A stretch of DNA of 64,000 nucleotides from Ralstonia pickettii (lineage in GTDB: Bacteria; Pseudomonadota; Gammaproteobacteria; Burkholderiales; Burkholderiaceae): NCBI RefSeq assembly GCF_001699815.1, contig NZ_MCGB01000061.1:62001-126000 (forward strand), in the 5' to 3' direction. The number at the start of each line of letters is the position of its first letter. The stretch's first letter is position 1. The notes under the pieces are model-generated. The model was not told the origin of the DNA, ran no database searches, and worked only from the letters and a program-made list of their open reading frames with translations. The position numbers and the translations under genes are program-made. Shown here one piece after another: positions 36,882 through 46,933 of the stretch.

Positions 36882-39721
36882 TGCGCGGGCCCGAACACCT
36901 GCTCCCACAATGCACGCACGTGGCCGGCTTCGCGCGCGCAGGTGCCGACGGGTACGCGCGCGGCGGACTGCCCGTCAAGCCGCAACTTGTGCTGGCGTGC
37001 GCGGAAATCACGGTAGGCATCGGCCACCTGCGCGGCCGCCGTCGCGTCAATCAACCCGAGTTCGCCAGCCATGCGTAGCAGCGCGATATTTCCCTTGTTG
37101 AGGGTCAGCTCGGCATGCGCCGCGCTGTGCAACAGCACCAGGAATTGCACGGTGAACTCGATATCGACCATGCCCCCGCGATCGTGCTTGAGATCAAACA
37201 GCCCGGTCGGGTTCGCATGGCCTTCCGCCACGCGTTCGCGCATGGCCACGATCTCGTCGCGCAGCGGCCCGGGATCGCGCTCCTGGCGCAACACGGCGGT
37301 ACGGAGCGCCTCAAAACGCTCGCCGATTTCCGCATCGCCCGCGCAGAAGCGTGCACGCGTGAGCGCCTGGTGTTCCCACACCCACGCAGCGTTGTCGCCC
37401 TCGCGCATCTGATAGCGGCGGAAGGCTTCGAAGTGCGTGACCATCAAACCCGCCGCACCGTTCGGTCGCAAGCGCGTATCGACGTCGAACAGCGTGCCCG
37501 CGGCGGTATGGCTGGTCAGCCACGTGATGAGCTTGCGCGCGAATGACGCGTAGACATCGGGTGCGCGTTCGTCATCGTCGTCATACAGGAAGATGATGTC
37601 GAGGTCTGACGCATAGCCGAGTTCCTTGCCGCCCAGCCGCCCGTAGGCAACCACGGCAAAACGTGGCACCTCCCGATGGCGGGTGGCGACCTGCTGCCAG
37701 ACGGTTTCAAGCGTGAGGTCCAGCACGGCGTCGGCCAGATCGGAGAGCCGGTCGCTGATGTGCTCGACACTCAGCATGCCCTGCAGGTCCTGTAGCAGCA
37801 CGCGGAAAGTTTCTGCATGGTGCTCCTGGCGCAGGATGTCCATCTGCATCTCGACGTGGTCGGACGCTGCCTGCAGGCGCTCTCGCACGCGCGCCCTGAA
37901 CGCTGGCCAGTCGGGCTCGGCCGACAGCGCTTCCACATCGAGCAGCTCATCGAGCAGTTGCGGATGGCGTGTGAGGTAGTCCGCCGCCCAGCGCGATGCA
38001 TGGAGCGTGTGGGCCACGCGCTCCATGGCCTGCGGGTATTCGCTCAGCAGCGACAGGTACGACGAACGCCGGCTGATCGCATCAAAGAAATCGAGAAAGC
38101 GCGCGATGGTGACATCGGCATCGGTCTGCCGCGATGCCTGATCAAGCGCACGGTTGATCAGCAAGTCGAAACGCTGCCGGCTGACTTCGGACAACGCCCG
38201 ATAACGCGGCGAATTGCGCGTTGCACGCAGCCGCTCCAGCACGCTCTCCGGATTTGCATAGCCGAGTTCGGCGAGTTGTACGCGGGCGGTTTCGGTGTGC
38301 TCGTCGTCGAGCAGGTCTGCGTGCCAGACCGCGGCGCACGGCGGCTGGCTGTCCTGCTTGTCGGAGAAGGTCTGCTCGAAATGCTGTGCAACTTCGTCCT
38401 GATACGTCTCAAGCGTGGTGACCAGCGCCGCATAGTCGTCAAAGCCCATCATGTGCGCCACGCGCAGTTGGTCTTCCGGCGAGCCCGGCAGGTTGTGCGT
38501 CTGCGCGTCTTCGATGTACTGCAGGCGATGTTCAAGCTGGCGCAGGAAGCGGTACGCCTCGGTCAGGCGCTCCACCGCTTCGGGCTCGATCAGGCCGCGC
38601 TCCGCCGCCACCCGCAGCACCTCCAGCGTGGGCCGCACGCGCAGCCCGAAATCCTGCCCGCCGCGAATGAGCTGAAACACCTGCGCGACAAATTCGATCT
38701 CGCGGATGCCGCCGCGCCCGAGCTTGATGTTGGGCGAGCGCGCCTGCAGGTGGCCCGTGTCATCGCGCTGCTGGTTGGCACCGTTGCTGCGCTTGGCTGC
38801 CTCGTTGCGGATCTGCGCATGCAGCGCGCGAATGGCGGAGATCACGCCGTAATCGAGATAGCGCCGGAACACAAACGGGCCCGTCACGCGATCCAGCTGC
38901 TGGATCACGCGGGCGGCATGCGGGCTGGTCGGGTCGGTGATCACGCGGCCCTTGATCCAGGCGTAGCGCTCCCATTCGCGGCCCTGCACAACGAAATACT
39001 CCTCCAACATGCCGAGGCTGCACGCGAGCGGCCCCGCATCGCCGTTCGGACGCAGGCGCATGTCGACGCGGAAGACGTAGCCATCCTCTGTCACATCGGC
39101 CAGCGCGTTGATCAGCCGCCGGCCAAGCTTCGTGAAATATTCATGATTGGAGAGGGGGCGCGCACCACCCTGGGTGTCGCCGTCGTCGTCGTAGAGAAAG
39201 ATCAGGTCAATGTCGGACGAGACGTTTAGTTCCCGCCCACCCAGCTTGCCCATGCCGACCACCACCAGTTCCTGCACCTCGCCGGAGGATTGCCCGATCG
39301 GCTGGCCGTGCAGGGCGCTCAGTTCCTGGCCGATCACGGAAACGGCCGTGCGCACGGCAAACTCGGCCAGGTCGGTCATCGTGCCCGTCACCTCATCGAG
39401 CGTCGCGGCGCCGGACAGATCGCGCTCAACCAGTGCACCGAAGACTTCATTGCGCAGCAGCCGCAAGGCGCGCTTGAGCGCGGCCTCGACTTCCACAGCC
39501 TTCGTGTCGAACAGTTCGGCAAAGCGCGCCGACAGCCAGGCCACGTCAATCGGACGGCCTGCGCCGGCCTGCACGCGCTCGGCCCAGCCCGGGCGTGCTT
39601 GCGCCTGACGCTGGAGGTAGCGCGAATACGTAAGCGCAAAAGGCAGCGCAGCAGCGGGGGCTTCCGGGGCACGGGCTGGAGCTTGCAGAAATGGCTGGGC
39701 GGACAAGGCGGAATCAGTCAT
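36878..39721 (-). CDS. glnE: Bifunctional glutamine synthetase adenylyltransferase/deadenylase
   Basis: A 947-residue protein with two nucleotidyltransferase domains that remove and add AMP on GlnA in response to PII and glutamine. The N-terminal deadenylase motif GKLGGRELNVSSDIDLIFLY lies at about 158-177, and the adenylyltransferase motif GRLGGKELGYASDLDIIFLY at about 697. GIREIEFVAQVFQLIRGG and DIEFTVQFLVLLHS mark the paired C-terminal helical repeats. The frame is open 69 bases further upstream; the ATG at 39721 is chosen for the MTDSALSAQ start. It nearly abuts the divergent yhdP frame. Confidence 0.93.
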   Translation of the reverse strand: MTDSALSAQPFLQAPARAPEAPAAALPFALTYSRYLQRQAQARPGWAERVQAGAGRPIDVAWLSARFAELFDTKAVEVEAALKRALRLLRNEVFGALVERDLSGAATLDEVTGTMTDLAEFAVRTAVSVIGQELSALHGQPIGQSSGEVQELVVVGMGKLGGRELNVSSDIDLIFLYDDDGDTQGGARPLSNHEYFTKLGRRLINALADVTEDGYVFRVDMRLRPNGDAGPLACSLGMLEEYFVVQGREWERYAWIKGRVITDPTSPHAARVIQQLDRVTGPFVFRRYLDYGVISAIRALHAQIRNEAAKRSNGANQQRDDTGHLQARSPNIKLGRGGIREIEFVAQVFQLIRGGQDFGLRVRPTLEVLRVAAERGLIEPEAVERLTEAYRFLRQLEHRLQYIEDAQTHNLPGSPEDQLRVAHMMGFDDYAALVTTLETYQDEVAQHFEQTFSDKQDSQPPCAAVWHADLLDDEHTETARVQLAELGYANPESVLERLRATRNSPRYRALSEVSRQRFDLLINRALDQASRQTDADVTIARFLDFFDAISRRSSYLSLLSEYPQAMERVAHTLHASRWAADYLTRHPQLLDELLDVEALSAEPDWPAFRARVRERLQAASDHVEMQMDILRQEHHAETFRVLLQDLQGMLSVEHISDRLSDLADAVLDLTLETVWQQVATRHREVPRFAVVAYGRLGGKELGYASDLDIIFLYDDDDERAPDVYASFARKLITWLTSHTAAGTLFDVDTRLRPNGAAGLMVTHFEAFRRYQMREGDNAAWVWEHQALTRARFCAGDAEIGERFEALRTAVLRQERDPGPLRDEIVAMRERVAEGHANPTGLFDLKHDRGGMVDIEFTVQFLVLLHSAAHAELTLNKGNIALLRMAGELGLIDATAAAQVADAYRDFRARQHKLRLDGQSAARVPVGTCAREAGHVRALWEQVFGPAQ

Positions 39722-39896
39722 GCGGACCCATCGAGCATTGGCGGAAACGTCCATTCTCGCTGAAATGCGCGCCGATATACGCAGGGCCATCCGTGATCAC
39801 GAACGTCCACGGGCATTGAGCGTGCTTGCCGCTGAGCAGGCGCAACGCCCAACCCCAAATGTGGCGCCGCCTGCTGAATATCGGATAATCCGCATC

Positions 39897-42800
39897 ATGC
39901 CTCGCCCGTCCCAGCCCCCAGAATCGCCGAAGTCCGATGGTGGACACGCCAGCACCCTGTCCACACGCGGGGGGGGCCGGCCCACGGCCTGGGCATGGCT
40001 GGTACGGCTTGCCCGCCGGGTCGGCGCGGGCATCGGGGCTGCTTTTCGCGCCCCGATCTGGCGCAAGCTGTGGCGGGTGCTCTGGAAGACGGCCGCCGCG
40101 CTGGCCGTCTTGGCCGTCGTCGGCATGCTGGCGGTGCGCTTCATCCTGTGGCCGCGCGCGAGCGTGGCACGCGAATGGATGCAGCGCGAGGCGTCCAGCG
40201 CACTGCACGCCACGGTGGACATCGGCTCGCTTGAGACCTACTGGGAGGGCTGGCACCCGGCATTCCGCGCCCAGCGCATCGACGCGCACGACACCGCGGG
40301 CCGCCGCACCTTCGCGATACAGGACGTGCAGGCGCGGCTGTCCTGGCGCTCGTTGCTGCGCATGCAGATCACCTTTGCCGCCCTGCACGCCAGCCAGGCC
40401 GACGTGCTGGTACGGCGCGATACGCAGGGCGCCCTGCTCGTCGCCGGCATGCCGCTCGGCCCCGACACCGGCGGCGACAGCAATTTCCTTGATCAGTTGC
40501 TCTCCCAGGGCGACATCGATTTCCAGCAAGGCGCCGTCCGCTGGCTTGACGAACAGCAGAAGCTGCCTGAAGTGGCGCTGGGCAATGTGCGGGTGCAGCT
40601 ACACAGCGGCCCGACGCGCCACCGGCTGGAGGCCAGCGGAACCTCGGCCACGCTGTTCAACGGTCCCATCAAACTGCACGCCGATTTCCGTCACGACCTG
40701 CTCGCCCGGCCCGGCGACTGGCGCCACTGGCACGGCCAGGCCTCCTGGCAGGTCGATACGCTGCAGTTGGCTGCCGTGCAGCGCTACGTGCCCGTGCTGG
40801 CCGCCGCCAAGAGCGGCACGCTCACCTCCGACGGCTCGGTGGAGTTCGCCGGCGGCGTGTTCACGCGCAGCCAGGCACGCCTGACCGGGCAACAGCTTGA
40901 TCTCCAGGTCCGCAAGGATCTGGACCCGCTGCAGTTGCGCAGCCTCCAGGCGCTGGCCACGCATCAGCGCAACGCGCGAGGCGAGCACGCCTTGCGCCTC
41001 GACACGCTGCTCTGGCAACCGCTGAACCCGCCCGCCCAACCGCCGTCGGTACCCGAACTGGCAGGCCCCGGCATCCAGGCGCCGACCAACCCGGCTGGCA
41101 CGCCGCGCGGCGTGCGCAATGTCACCGTCGGGTGGGCGCTCGACGCGCGCGATGCGCTGCGCAGCCTGCAGGTCAAGGCCACGACACTGGATTTGGCCGA
41201 CCTGCGCAACATCGCCACCGCGCTGCCGCTGCCCGCCGGCGTGCTCGAACCACTGCGGACAAAGCAGCCGTCCGGCCGCATCGACGATCTGGACATCAAC
41301 TGGCAGCGCGATGTCTCCCGCTGGCGGCCAAATACGCCGGCGCCGGTGCACTTCACCGGCCGCGCCACGATGCGCCAGGTCTCGTTCGGCCCCGGTGCGC
41401 TGCCCGCGGTACCGCCGGGCCAGCATCCCGAGCCAGCCGTGCCCGGCGTTGAAAACCTCTCCGGCAACGCCGTCTTCTCCGACGACAAGGGCACGCTGCG
41501 CATCGAGTCCAACGACACCGCCCTACTGCTGCCTGGCACCTTTGCCGACGCGCGCGTGCCGCTGGACCGGCTACAGGGCACGTTCAACTGGACATATCGC
41601 AAGCAGGAACTGGTTGTCGCCAGCGACAACCTCGCGTTCTCCAACGACGACCTGTCAGCGCGTATCACGGGCAGCTATCGCCACGCGCCAGACACCAGCC
41701 ATCTCGGCACCATCGACCTGAAAGGCACGCTCGACCGTGCCAACGTTCCGCGTGTGCCGCGCTACCTGCCGCTGTCGATCGGACAGCATCTGCGCGACTA
41801 CCTGGGCGGTGCGCTGCAAGCCGGCACGGCGAATAACGTCGGGTTCGCACTGGCAGGTGATCTGCACGACTTTCCGTTCCGTCCGCCGCACAAAGGTGTC
41901 TTCCGCGTGGAAGTGCCGATCCAGGACGTAACTTACCAATCAGCGCCGGCCGAAGCCGGGCACAACCTGCCGGGCCGCGTGCCCACGCACCCGGGCGACT
42001 GGCCGGCGTTCACCAACATCGACGGGACAGTGATCTTCGATCGCGCGTCCCTGGCCTTCAAGGTTGCGCGCGCCAAGGTGATGGGTGTGAACTTGCAGGA
42101 CGTGAATGGCAGGCTGCCCGACATGGGCGACCACAACCCGCTACTCACCATCGAGGGCCGCGGCGACGGCGCCACGCAAAACTTCCTGCAATACGTTGAG
42201 GCCAGCCCCATCGGCCAGTGGATCGGCCACTTCACCAAGGACGCGCGCGCCCAGGGCAACGCCACGCTGGCGCTCAAGCTGGACCTGCCGCTGCACGAGA
42301 TGCATTCGACGCGCGCCCAGGGCAGCGTCACGTTCCTGCGCAATGACGTCACGCTGGTTCCGCAGGCGCCGCCGCTCACCGATGTCAACGGCGCGCTGAC
42401 CTTCACGCAAAAAGGCATCGGTTTCGACAACCTGCGCGCGCGCTTTGCCGGCGGCGAAATCCGCCCCACGGGTGGCACCGCGCCCGATGGCACGATCCGC
42501 ATCCAGGTGGCGGGCACCGCATCGGCACAAGGGCTGCGTGAGACGACGCCGGAAAACAGCCCGGTGGCCGCCGTTGCACGCTCGCTGGAGGGCAGCGCGC
42601 CTTACAGCGCGACCATCAGCGTCAAGCAGCATCGCCCGCTCATCCAGGTGCAGTCCGACCTCACGCCGATGACGGTGCGTCTGCCGGCGCCGCTCAACAA
42701 GGCCGCCGGGCAGCCGTTGCCGGTGCGTTTCGAGATGCAGCCGCTGGCTTCCAACAACGCCATCGACGAAATCGTTTTGCAGGTCGGCAATATCGTCAGT

Positions 42801-44177
42801 GCGCGCTACGAGCAACGCAGCACGGGCAACGGCGTCGAGGTGCTGCGAGGCGGGATCGGCGTGCGGCAACCGGTGCCGCAACCGCAGGAGGGCGTGCAGG
42901 CCAACCTGGCGCTGGATCAACTGGACATCGACGCCTGGCGCCATGTCTTTGCCGCACCCGCCGCAGACAAGAGCGCCGGCCAGATTGCCGCCGAACATGC
43001 CACCAATGCTCCAAACGCCTCCGACAGCCACAGCGCGTATCTGCCCAGCCACCTGAGCGCCCGCGCGCAAACGCTGCGCATCCTGGGCCGCGACTTCAAC
43101 GCCGTGCGCATCGATGCGACGCGCGACGGCCCCAACTGGCAATCGACCATCGATTCGCGCGAGATTGCAGGCAGCGCGCGCTGGCACGCCGAAAGCGCCG
43201 CCGTGCCCTTCGGCGAGCTGACGATGCGCCTGTCGCGCATGAGCATCCCAGACGCCAAGGAAGAGACGGCGCTCACCGAATCGCTGGCCAGCAGCTCGCA
43301 GGAAATTCCATCGCTCGACCTCGTCGCCGACAAATTCGACCTACGCGGCAAGGCGCTCGGCAAGCTGGAGATCAAGGCGCGCAGCCAGATCACCGACGGT
43401 GCGCCGGTGTGGACGCTCGAAACGCTGAAGATCGAGCAGCCTGCTGCCACGCTCACGGCCCACGGTACGTGGCGCATCCCGCGACGCCTGCGCGGCGGCG
43501 GTGATGATCCCGAGCGCCGGACGTTGCTCGACTTCAACCTGGATCTGCGCGACACCGGCGAGCTGCTGCAAAAAATGGGCTTCGCCAAGGTGATCGACGG
43601 TGCCAAGGGCAAGCTCGAAGGCCGCGTGGTCTGGCGCGGCTCGCCCATGTCGATCGACTACCCGACGCTCAACGGCCGCATGGCGCTGAACCTGGAGCGC
43701 GGCCAGTTCCTCCCGGTCGATCCGGGCCTGGCCAAGCTGGCGGGCGTGCTGAGCCTGCAGGGGCTGCTGCATTTCGCGACCGACCTGCGCAGCGCCACCG
43801 GGCGCGGCACGCCGTTCGAGAGCGTGGCAGCCACCGGCACCATCGCCAGCGGCATCGCCCACACTGAAGATTTTGCCGTCAAGGGCCCGCAATTCCAGGT
43901 GGCCATGCAGGGCTCGGCCAACATCCTGGATGAAACGCAGGACCTGCGCGTCAAGGTCACGCCCAAGGTGGACGCCACGTCGGCCTCGCTGGCGGCGGCG
44001 TTCATCAATCCGGCCATCGGGCTGGGCACGCTGGCCGCGCAGTTGGTCCTGGGCGACCAGTTGTCGAAGGCATTCGTCACGCAATACCACGTGACCGGTA
44101 GCTGGGCCGATCCGAAGATCGAGAAAGTCGCATCCAACGGTAATTCCGGCAGCCAATCGCAAACCTCGGCAAAATAG
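39897..44177 (+). CDS. YhdP-family (AsmA-like) giant envelope protein
   Basis: A 1426-residue protein. A cytoplasmic Arg/Pro-rich N-terminus leads to one membrane anchor (about residues 63-83, AALAVLAVVGMLAVRFILWP), then a very long periplasmic beta-rich region. The C-terminal AsmA-like portion includes DFNLDLRDTGELLQKMGFAK, YPTLNGRMALNLERGQFLPV, DPGLAKLAGVLSLQGL and AAFINPAIGLGTLAAQLVLG, all characteristic of YhdP/TIGR02099. Such proteins are proposed bridges for phospholipid transport to the outer membrane. The ATG at 39897 is used rather than the in-frame 39720 because the intervening peptide is unlike the family. The nitrilase-family gene follows 5 bp downstream. Confidence 0.88.
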   Translation: MPRPSQPPESPKSDGGHASTLSTRGGGRPTAWAWLVRLARRVGAGIGAAFRAPIWRKLWRVLWKTAAALAVLAVVGMLAVRFILWPRASVAREWMQREASSALHATVDIGSLETYWEGWHPAFRAQRIDAHDTAGRRTFAIQDVQARLSWRSLLRMQITFAALHASQADVLVRRDTQGALLVAGMPLGPDTGGDSNFLDQLLSQGDIDFQQGAVRWLDEQQKLPEVALGNVRVQLHSGPTRHRLEASGTSATLFNGPIKLHADFRHDLLARPGDWRHWHGQASWQVDTLQLAAVQRYVPVLAAAKSGTLTSDGSVEFAGGVFTRSQARLTGQQLDLQVRKDLDPLQLRSLQALATHQRNARGEHALRLDTLLWQPLNPPAQPPSVPELAGPGIQAPTNPAGTPRGVRNVTVGWALDARDALRSLQVKATTLDLADLRNIATALPLPAGVLEPLRTKQPSGRIDDLDINWQRDVSRWRPNTPAPVHFTGRATMRQVSFGPGALPAVPPGQHPEPAVPGVENLSGNAVFSDDKGTLRIESNDTALLLPGTFADARVPLDRLQGTFNWTYRKQELVVASDNLAFSNDDLSARITGSYRHAPDTSHLGTIDLKGTLDRANVPRVPRYLPLSIGQHLRDYLGGALQAGTANNVGFALAGDLHDFPFRPPHKGVFRVEVPIQDVTYQSAPAEAGHNLPGRVPTHPGDWPAFTNIDGTVIFDRASLAFKVARAKVMGVNLQDVNGRLPDMGDHNPLLTIEGRGDGATQNFLQYVEASPIGQWIGHFTKDARAQGNATLALKLDLPLHEMHSTRAQGSVTFLRNDVTLVPQAPPLTDVNGALTFTQKGIGFDNLRARFAGGEIRPTGGTAPDGTIRIQVAGTASAQGLRETTPENSPVAAVARSLEGSAPYSATISVKQHRPLIQVQSDLTPMTVRLPAPLNKAAGQPLPVRFEMQPLASNNAIDEIVLQVGNIVSARYEQRSTGNGVEVLRGGIGVRQPVPQPQEGVQANLALDQLDIDAWRHVFAAPAADKSAGQIAAEHATNAPNASDSHSAYLPSHLSARAQTLRILGRDFNAVRIDATRDGPNWQSTIDSREIAGSARWHAESAAVPFGELTMRLSRMSIPDAKEETALTESLASSSQEIPSLDLVADKFDLRGKALGKLEIKARSQITDGAPVWTLETLKIEQPAATLTAHGTWRIPRRLRGGGDDPERRTLLDFNLDLRDTGELLQKMGFAKVIDGAKGKLEGRVVWRGSPMSIDYPTLNGRMALNLERGQFLPVDPGLAKLAGVLSLQGLLHFATDLRSATGRGTPFESVAATGTIASGIAHTEDFAVKGPQFQVAMQGSANILDETQDLRVKVTPKVDATSASLAAAFINPAIGLGTLAAQLVLGDQLSKAFVTQYHVTGSWADPKIEKVASNGNSGSQSQTSAK

Positions 44178-44182
44178 GGCCC

Positions 44183-45052
44183 ATGACTTCGACCACCGTT
44201 GCTCCGGCCTCCGCCGCTTCCGGCATGGATGCGCCTTTCGAGGCACCTTTTCGTGTCGCCGCCATCCAGACGGTGACGGCCATCGATGTGGACGCCAACC
44301 TGGCGCGCGCAGATGCGCTGCTCGCCGAGGCCGCCGCGCAGGGCGCGCAACTCGCGCTGCTGCCCGAGTACTTCTGCATGATGGGCCGCAAGGACACCGA
44401 CAAGGTCGCCATCCGCGAAGGCGACGAGGATGGCCCGATCCAGAGCTTCCTCGCCGATGCCGCGCGACGCCACAGGCTGTGGCTCGTCGGCGGCACCTTG
44501 CCCATGTGGTGCGAAGACGCACAGCGCGTGCGCAATACGTCTCTCACATTCAACCCGGCCGGATTGCGCGTCGCGCGCTACGACAAGATCCACCTGTTCA
44601 ACTTCGTGCGCGGTGAAGAACGCTACGACGAAGCCCGCACCATCGAGCCCGGCGCCACGCCGGTCGCCTTCGATGCGCCGTGCGGCCGCGTGGGCATGTC
44701 GGTGTGCTACGACCTGCGCTTTCCCGAGCTGTACCGGGCGCTGGCGTCGCAGGGCAACCTGAACTTGATTCTGATGCCGGCGGCCTTCACCTACGTGACG
44801 GGCGCCGCGCACTGGGAAATCCTGCTGCGCGCCCGCGCCATCGAGAACCAGTGTTATGTGCTGGCCGCCGCTCAGGGCGGGCGCCATGAAAACGGCCGCC
44901 GCACGTGGGGGCATTCCATGTTGATCGACCCGTGGGGGGAAATCATCGCCTCCGTTCCTGAGGGCGAAGGGGTTGCCATCGGCGACATGGACCCCGCCCG
45001 CATCGCCCAAGTGCGCCGGGATCTGCCGGCGCTCAAGCACCGCGTGATGTAA
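44183..45052 (+). CDS. Carbon-nitrogen hydrolase (nitrilase family, Nit1/omega-amidase type)
   Basis: A 289-residue amidase. The Glu-Lys-Cys triad is visible: [10 protein letters not shown] (Glu), [10 protein letters not shown] (Lys), [15 protein letters not shown] (Cys). The FMMGR/Nit-type context suggests deaminated-glutathione amidase or omega-amidase; the precise substrate is not fixed by sequence. It follows yhdP by 5 bp and precedes tldD by 29 bp, probably one transcript. Confidence 0.88.
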   Translation: MTSTTVAPASAASGMDAPFEAPFRVAAIQTVTAIDVDANLARADALLAEAAAQGAQLALLPEYFCMMGRKDTDKVAIREGDEDGPIQSFLADAARRHRLWLVGGTLPMWCEDAQRVRNTSLTFNPAGLRVARYDKIHLFNFVRGEERYDEARTIEPGATPVAFDAPCGRVGMSVCYDLRFPELYRALASQGNLNLILMPAAFTYVTGAAHWEILLRARAIENQCYVLAAAQGGRHENGRRTWGHSMLIDPWGEIIASVPEGEGVAIGDMDPARIAQVRRDLPALKHRVM

Positions 45053-45081
45053 GCCAATCGAATTTTTTGCGAGAACCGACC

Positions 45082-46545
45082 ATGAACGCAGGCGACATCG
45101 CCATCCAGAATCTGTCCATCGCGCGCCGCGTGCTGCTCGATCCGTACGGCCTTGATGAAGCGCATCTGCAGCGCGCGCTGGCCGACATCTTCACGCACCG
45201 CGTGAACTATGCCGATCTGTACTTCCAGTACACCCGCAACGAGGCATGGAGCCTGGAAGAAGGCATCGTCAAATCCGGCAGCTTCAGCATCGACCAGGGT
45301 GTGGGCGTACGCGCCGTCTCGGGCGACCGCACCGCGTTTGCGTATTCCGACGACATCAGCCTGCCCGCGCTGATGCAGGCTGCCGGTGCCACGCGCACCA
45401 TCGGCAAAGCTGGCGCCGGCCGCGTGAAGGTGGCGGGCAGCCTTGCCAGCACCCCGGGCAGCCACTCGCTCTATGCACCGAACGACCCGCTCGATTCGAT
45501 GACGGCCTCCGAAAAGGTTGCCCTGCTCGAGCGGATCGAAAAGCTCGCCCGCGCCAAAGACCCGCGCGTGGTGCAGGTGATGGCCGGCCTGGCCGGTGAA
45601 TACGACGTGATGCTCGTTGCGCGCAGCGACGGCGTGATCGCCGCGGATGTGCGCCCGCTGGTGCGCATTTCCGTCACCGTCATCGCCGAGCAGAACGGGC
45701 GCCGTGAAATGGGTAGCTCCGGCGGCGGCGGCCGCTATGCCTATGGCTACTTCACCGACGAACTGCTGCGCGAATACGTGGACGAGGCGGTCTCTTCCGC
45801 GCTCGTCAACCTGGAAGCCAAGCCGGCACCGGCCGGCACGATGACGGTGGTGCTCGGCCCGGGCTGGCCCGGCGTGCTGCTGCACGAGGCCATCGGCCAC
45901 GGGCTCGAAGGCGACTTCAACCGCAAGGGCTCGTCGGCGTTTTCCGGCCGCATGGGCGAACGCGTGGCGGCCAAGGGCGTCACCGTGGTCGACGACGGCA
46001 CGCTGGCCAACCGCCGCGGCTCCCTGAACCTCGATGACGAAGGCAACCCCACGCAGTGCAACACGCTCATCGAAGACGGCATCCTCACCGGCTACATGCA
46101 GGACACGCTCAACGCGCGCCTGATGAAGATGCCCGTGACCGGCAACGCGCGCCGCGAGAGCTACGCCGCCCTGCCGATGCCGCGCATGACCAACACCTAC
46201 ATGCTGGGCGGCGACAAGGATCCGCAAGAGATCATCGCGAGCGTCAAGAAGGGCCTGTATGCTGTCAACTTTGGCGGCGGCCAGGTCGACATCACCAACG
46301 GCAAGTTCGTGTTCTCGGCCAGCGAGGCCTACATGATCGAGGACGGCAAGATCACCGCTCCGGTCAAGGGCGCGACGCTGGTCGGCAGCGGCCCGGAATC
46401 GCTCAAGCACGTGACCATGATCGGCAACGACATGCGCCTCGATTCGGGTATCGGCGTGTGCGGCAAGGAAGGCCAGAGCGTGCCGGTGGGCGTCGGTCAG
46501 CCGACGCTGCGCATGGAGAACATGACGGTGGGCGGCACGGCTTAA
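45082..46545 (+). CDS. tldD: Metalloprotease TldD
   Basis: A 487-residue subunit of the TldD/E (PmbA) heterodimeric protease. The zinc site is in [13 protein letters not shown] (HExxxH at about residue 268). N-terminal features include [20 protein letters not shown], and near the C-terminus are [18 protein letters not shown] and [24 protein letters not shown] at 45067 is in frame, but the ATG at 45082 is the natural start. pmbA (tldE) is not in the window. Confidence 0.95.
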   Translation: MNAGDIAIQNLSIARRVLLDPYGLDEAHLQRALADIFTHRVNYADLYFQYTRNEAWSLEEGIVKSGSFSIDQGVGVRAVSGDRTAFAYSDDISLPALMQAAGATRTIGKAGAGRVKVAGSLASTPGSHSLYAPNDPLDSMTASEKVALLERIEKLARAKDPRVVQVMAGLAGEYDVMLVARSDGVIAADVRPLVRISVTVIAEQNGRREMGSSGGGGRYAYGYFTDELLREYVDEAVSSALVNLEAKPAPAGTMTVVLGPGWPGVLLHEAIGHGLEGDFNRKGSSAFSGRMGERVAAKGVTVVDDGTLANRRGSLNLDDEGNPTQCNTLIEDGILTGYMQDTLNARLMKMPVTGNARRESYAALPMPRMTNTYMLGGDKDPQEIIASVKKGLYAVNFGGGQVDITNGKFVFSASEAYMIEDGKITAPVKGATLVGSGPESLKHVTMIGNDMRLDSGIGVCGKEGQSVPVGVGQPTLRMENMTVGGTA

Positions 46546-46593
46546 TCGCCCTGAAACCGTCGTCTTGACGCCGCAGGCCCGGAAAATCCGCGC

Positions 46594-46622
46594 TTGCGGC
46601 CCTCAAAAAAAGGGTTTATAAA
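46594..46622 (+). promoter_or_regulatory. Sigma-70 promoter of the aroG leader
   Basis: TTGCGG (46594-46599), 17 bases, TATAAA (46617-46622). The transcript would start near 46629 and run through the leader-peptide frame at 46703. Confidence 0.65.
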
Positions 46623-46702
46623 GACGGTTCGATTGGTGCGGCGCAGTAGTTCCAAGTCACCCACGCGCCACAATTTTTCCTGCATTGCCTGGTTTTCCTC
46701 TC

Positions 46703-46786
46703 ATGTCCTTCGCCAAGTTTTTTTACTTTTACTTTTGGCATCTCGCACCGCTGGCGGAAGGAGAGGGGCGCTTGCAGCAAAAATAA
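46703..46786 (+). CDS. Aromatic leader peptide of the aroG attenuator
   Basis: ATG to TAA encodes 27 residues, MSFAKFFYFYFWHLAPLAEG then EGRLQQK. Residues 6-12 are Phe-Phe-Tyr-Phe-Tyr-Phe-Trp: seven aromatic codons in a row including all three aromatic amino acids. The run ends 10 bases before an antiterminator arm (46749-46757), and a strong terminator lies 18 bases past the stop. This is the layout of ribosome-mediated attenuation sensing charged tRNAs for Phe, Tyr and Trp. The Shine-Dalgarno sequence is weak, a reservation. Confidence 0.8.
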   Translation: MSFAKFFYFYFWHLAPLAEGEGRLQQK

Positions 46787-46804
46787 AGCACCCAGCAGAT
46801 ACCG

Positions 46805-46835
46805 AAAACCGCCAGCGACCCTGGCGGTTTTTTTT
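46805..46835 (+). terminator. Attenuator terminator upstream of aroG
   Basis: AAAACCGCCAG (46805-46815), loop CGACC, CTGGCGGTTTT (46821-46831), continuing U-tract to 46835. Its 5' arm CCGCCAGCG (46809-46817) can pair instead, over nine bases, with CGCTGGCGG (46749-46757) inside the leader frame, making an antiterminator. A third arm CGCCA (46711-46715) can pair with TGGCG (46752-46756). Confidence 0.88.
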
Positions 46836-46933
46836 CGCCCAGTCACCTGCCCCACCCCGGCACCGACGCGAAACATGATCCGAACACAGTAGACGTTTCC
46901 AATAGAACTCAAGACACATCCCCGGAGCTTTCC

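Noticed and set aside
37817-39229. 470-codon plus-strand frame opposite glnE
   Set aside because: Shadow of glnE with no recognisable domain or ribosome site.
46570-46600. Inverted repeat GCCGCAGGC...GCTTGCGGC as a tldD terminator
   Set aside because: It is followed by an A-run, not a T-run, on the plus strand and overlaps the aroG leader promoter, so the terminator reading is weak.
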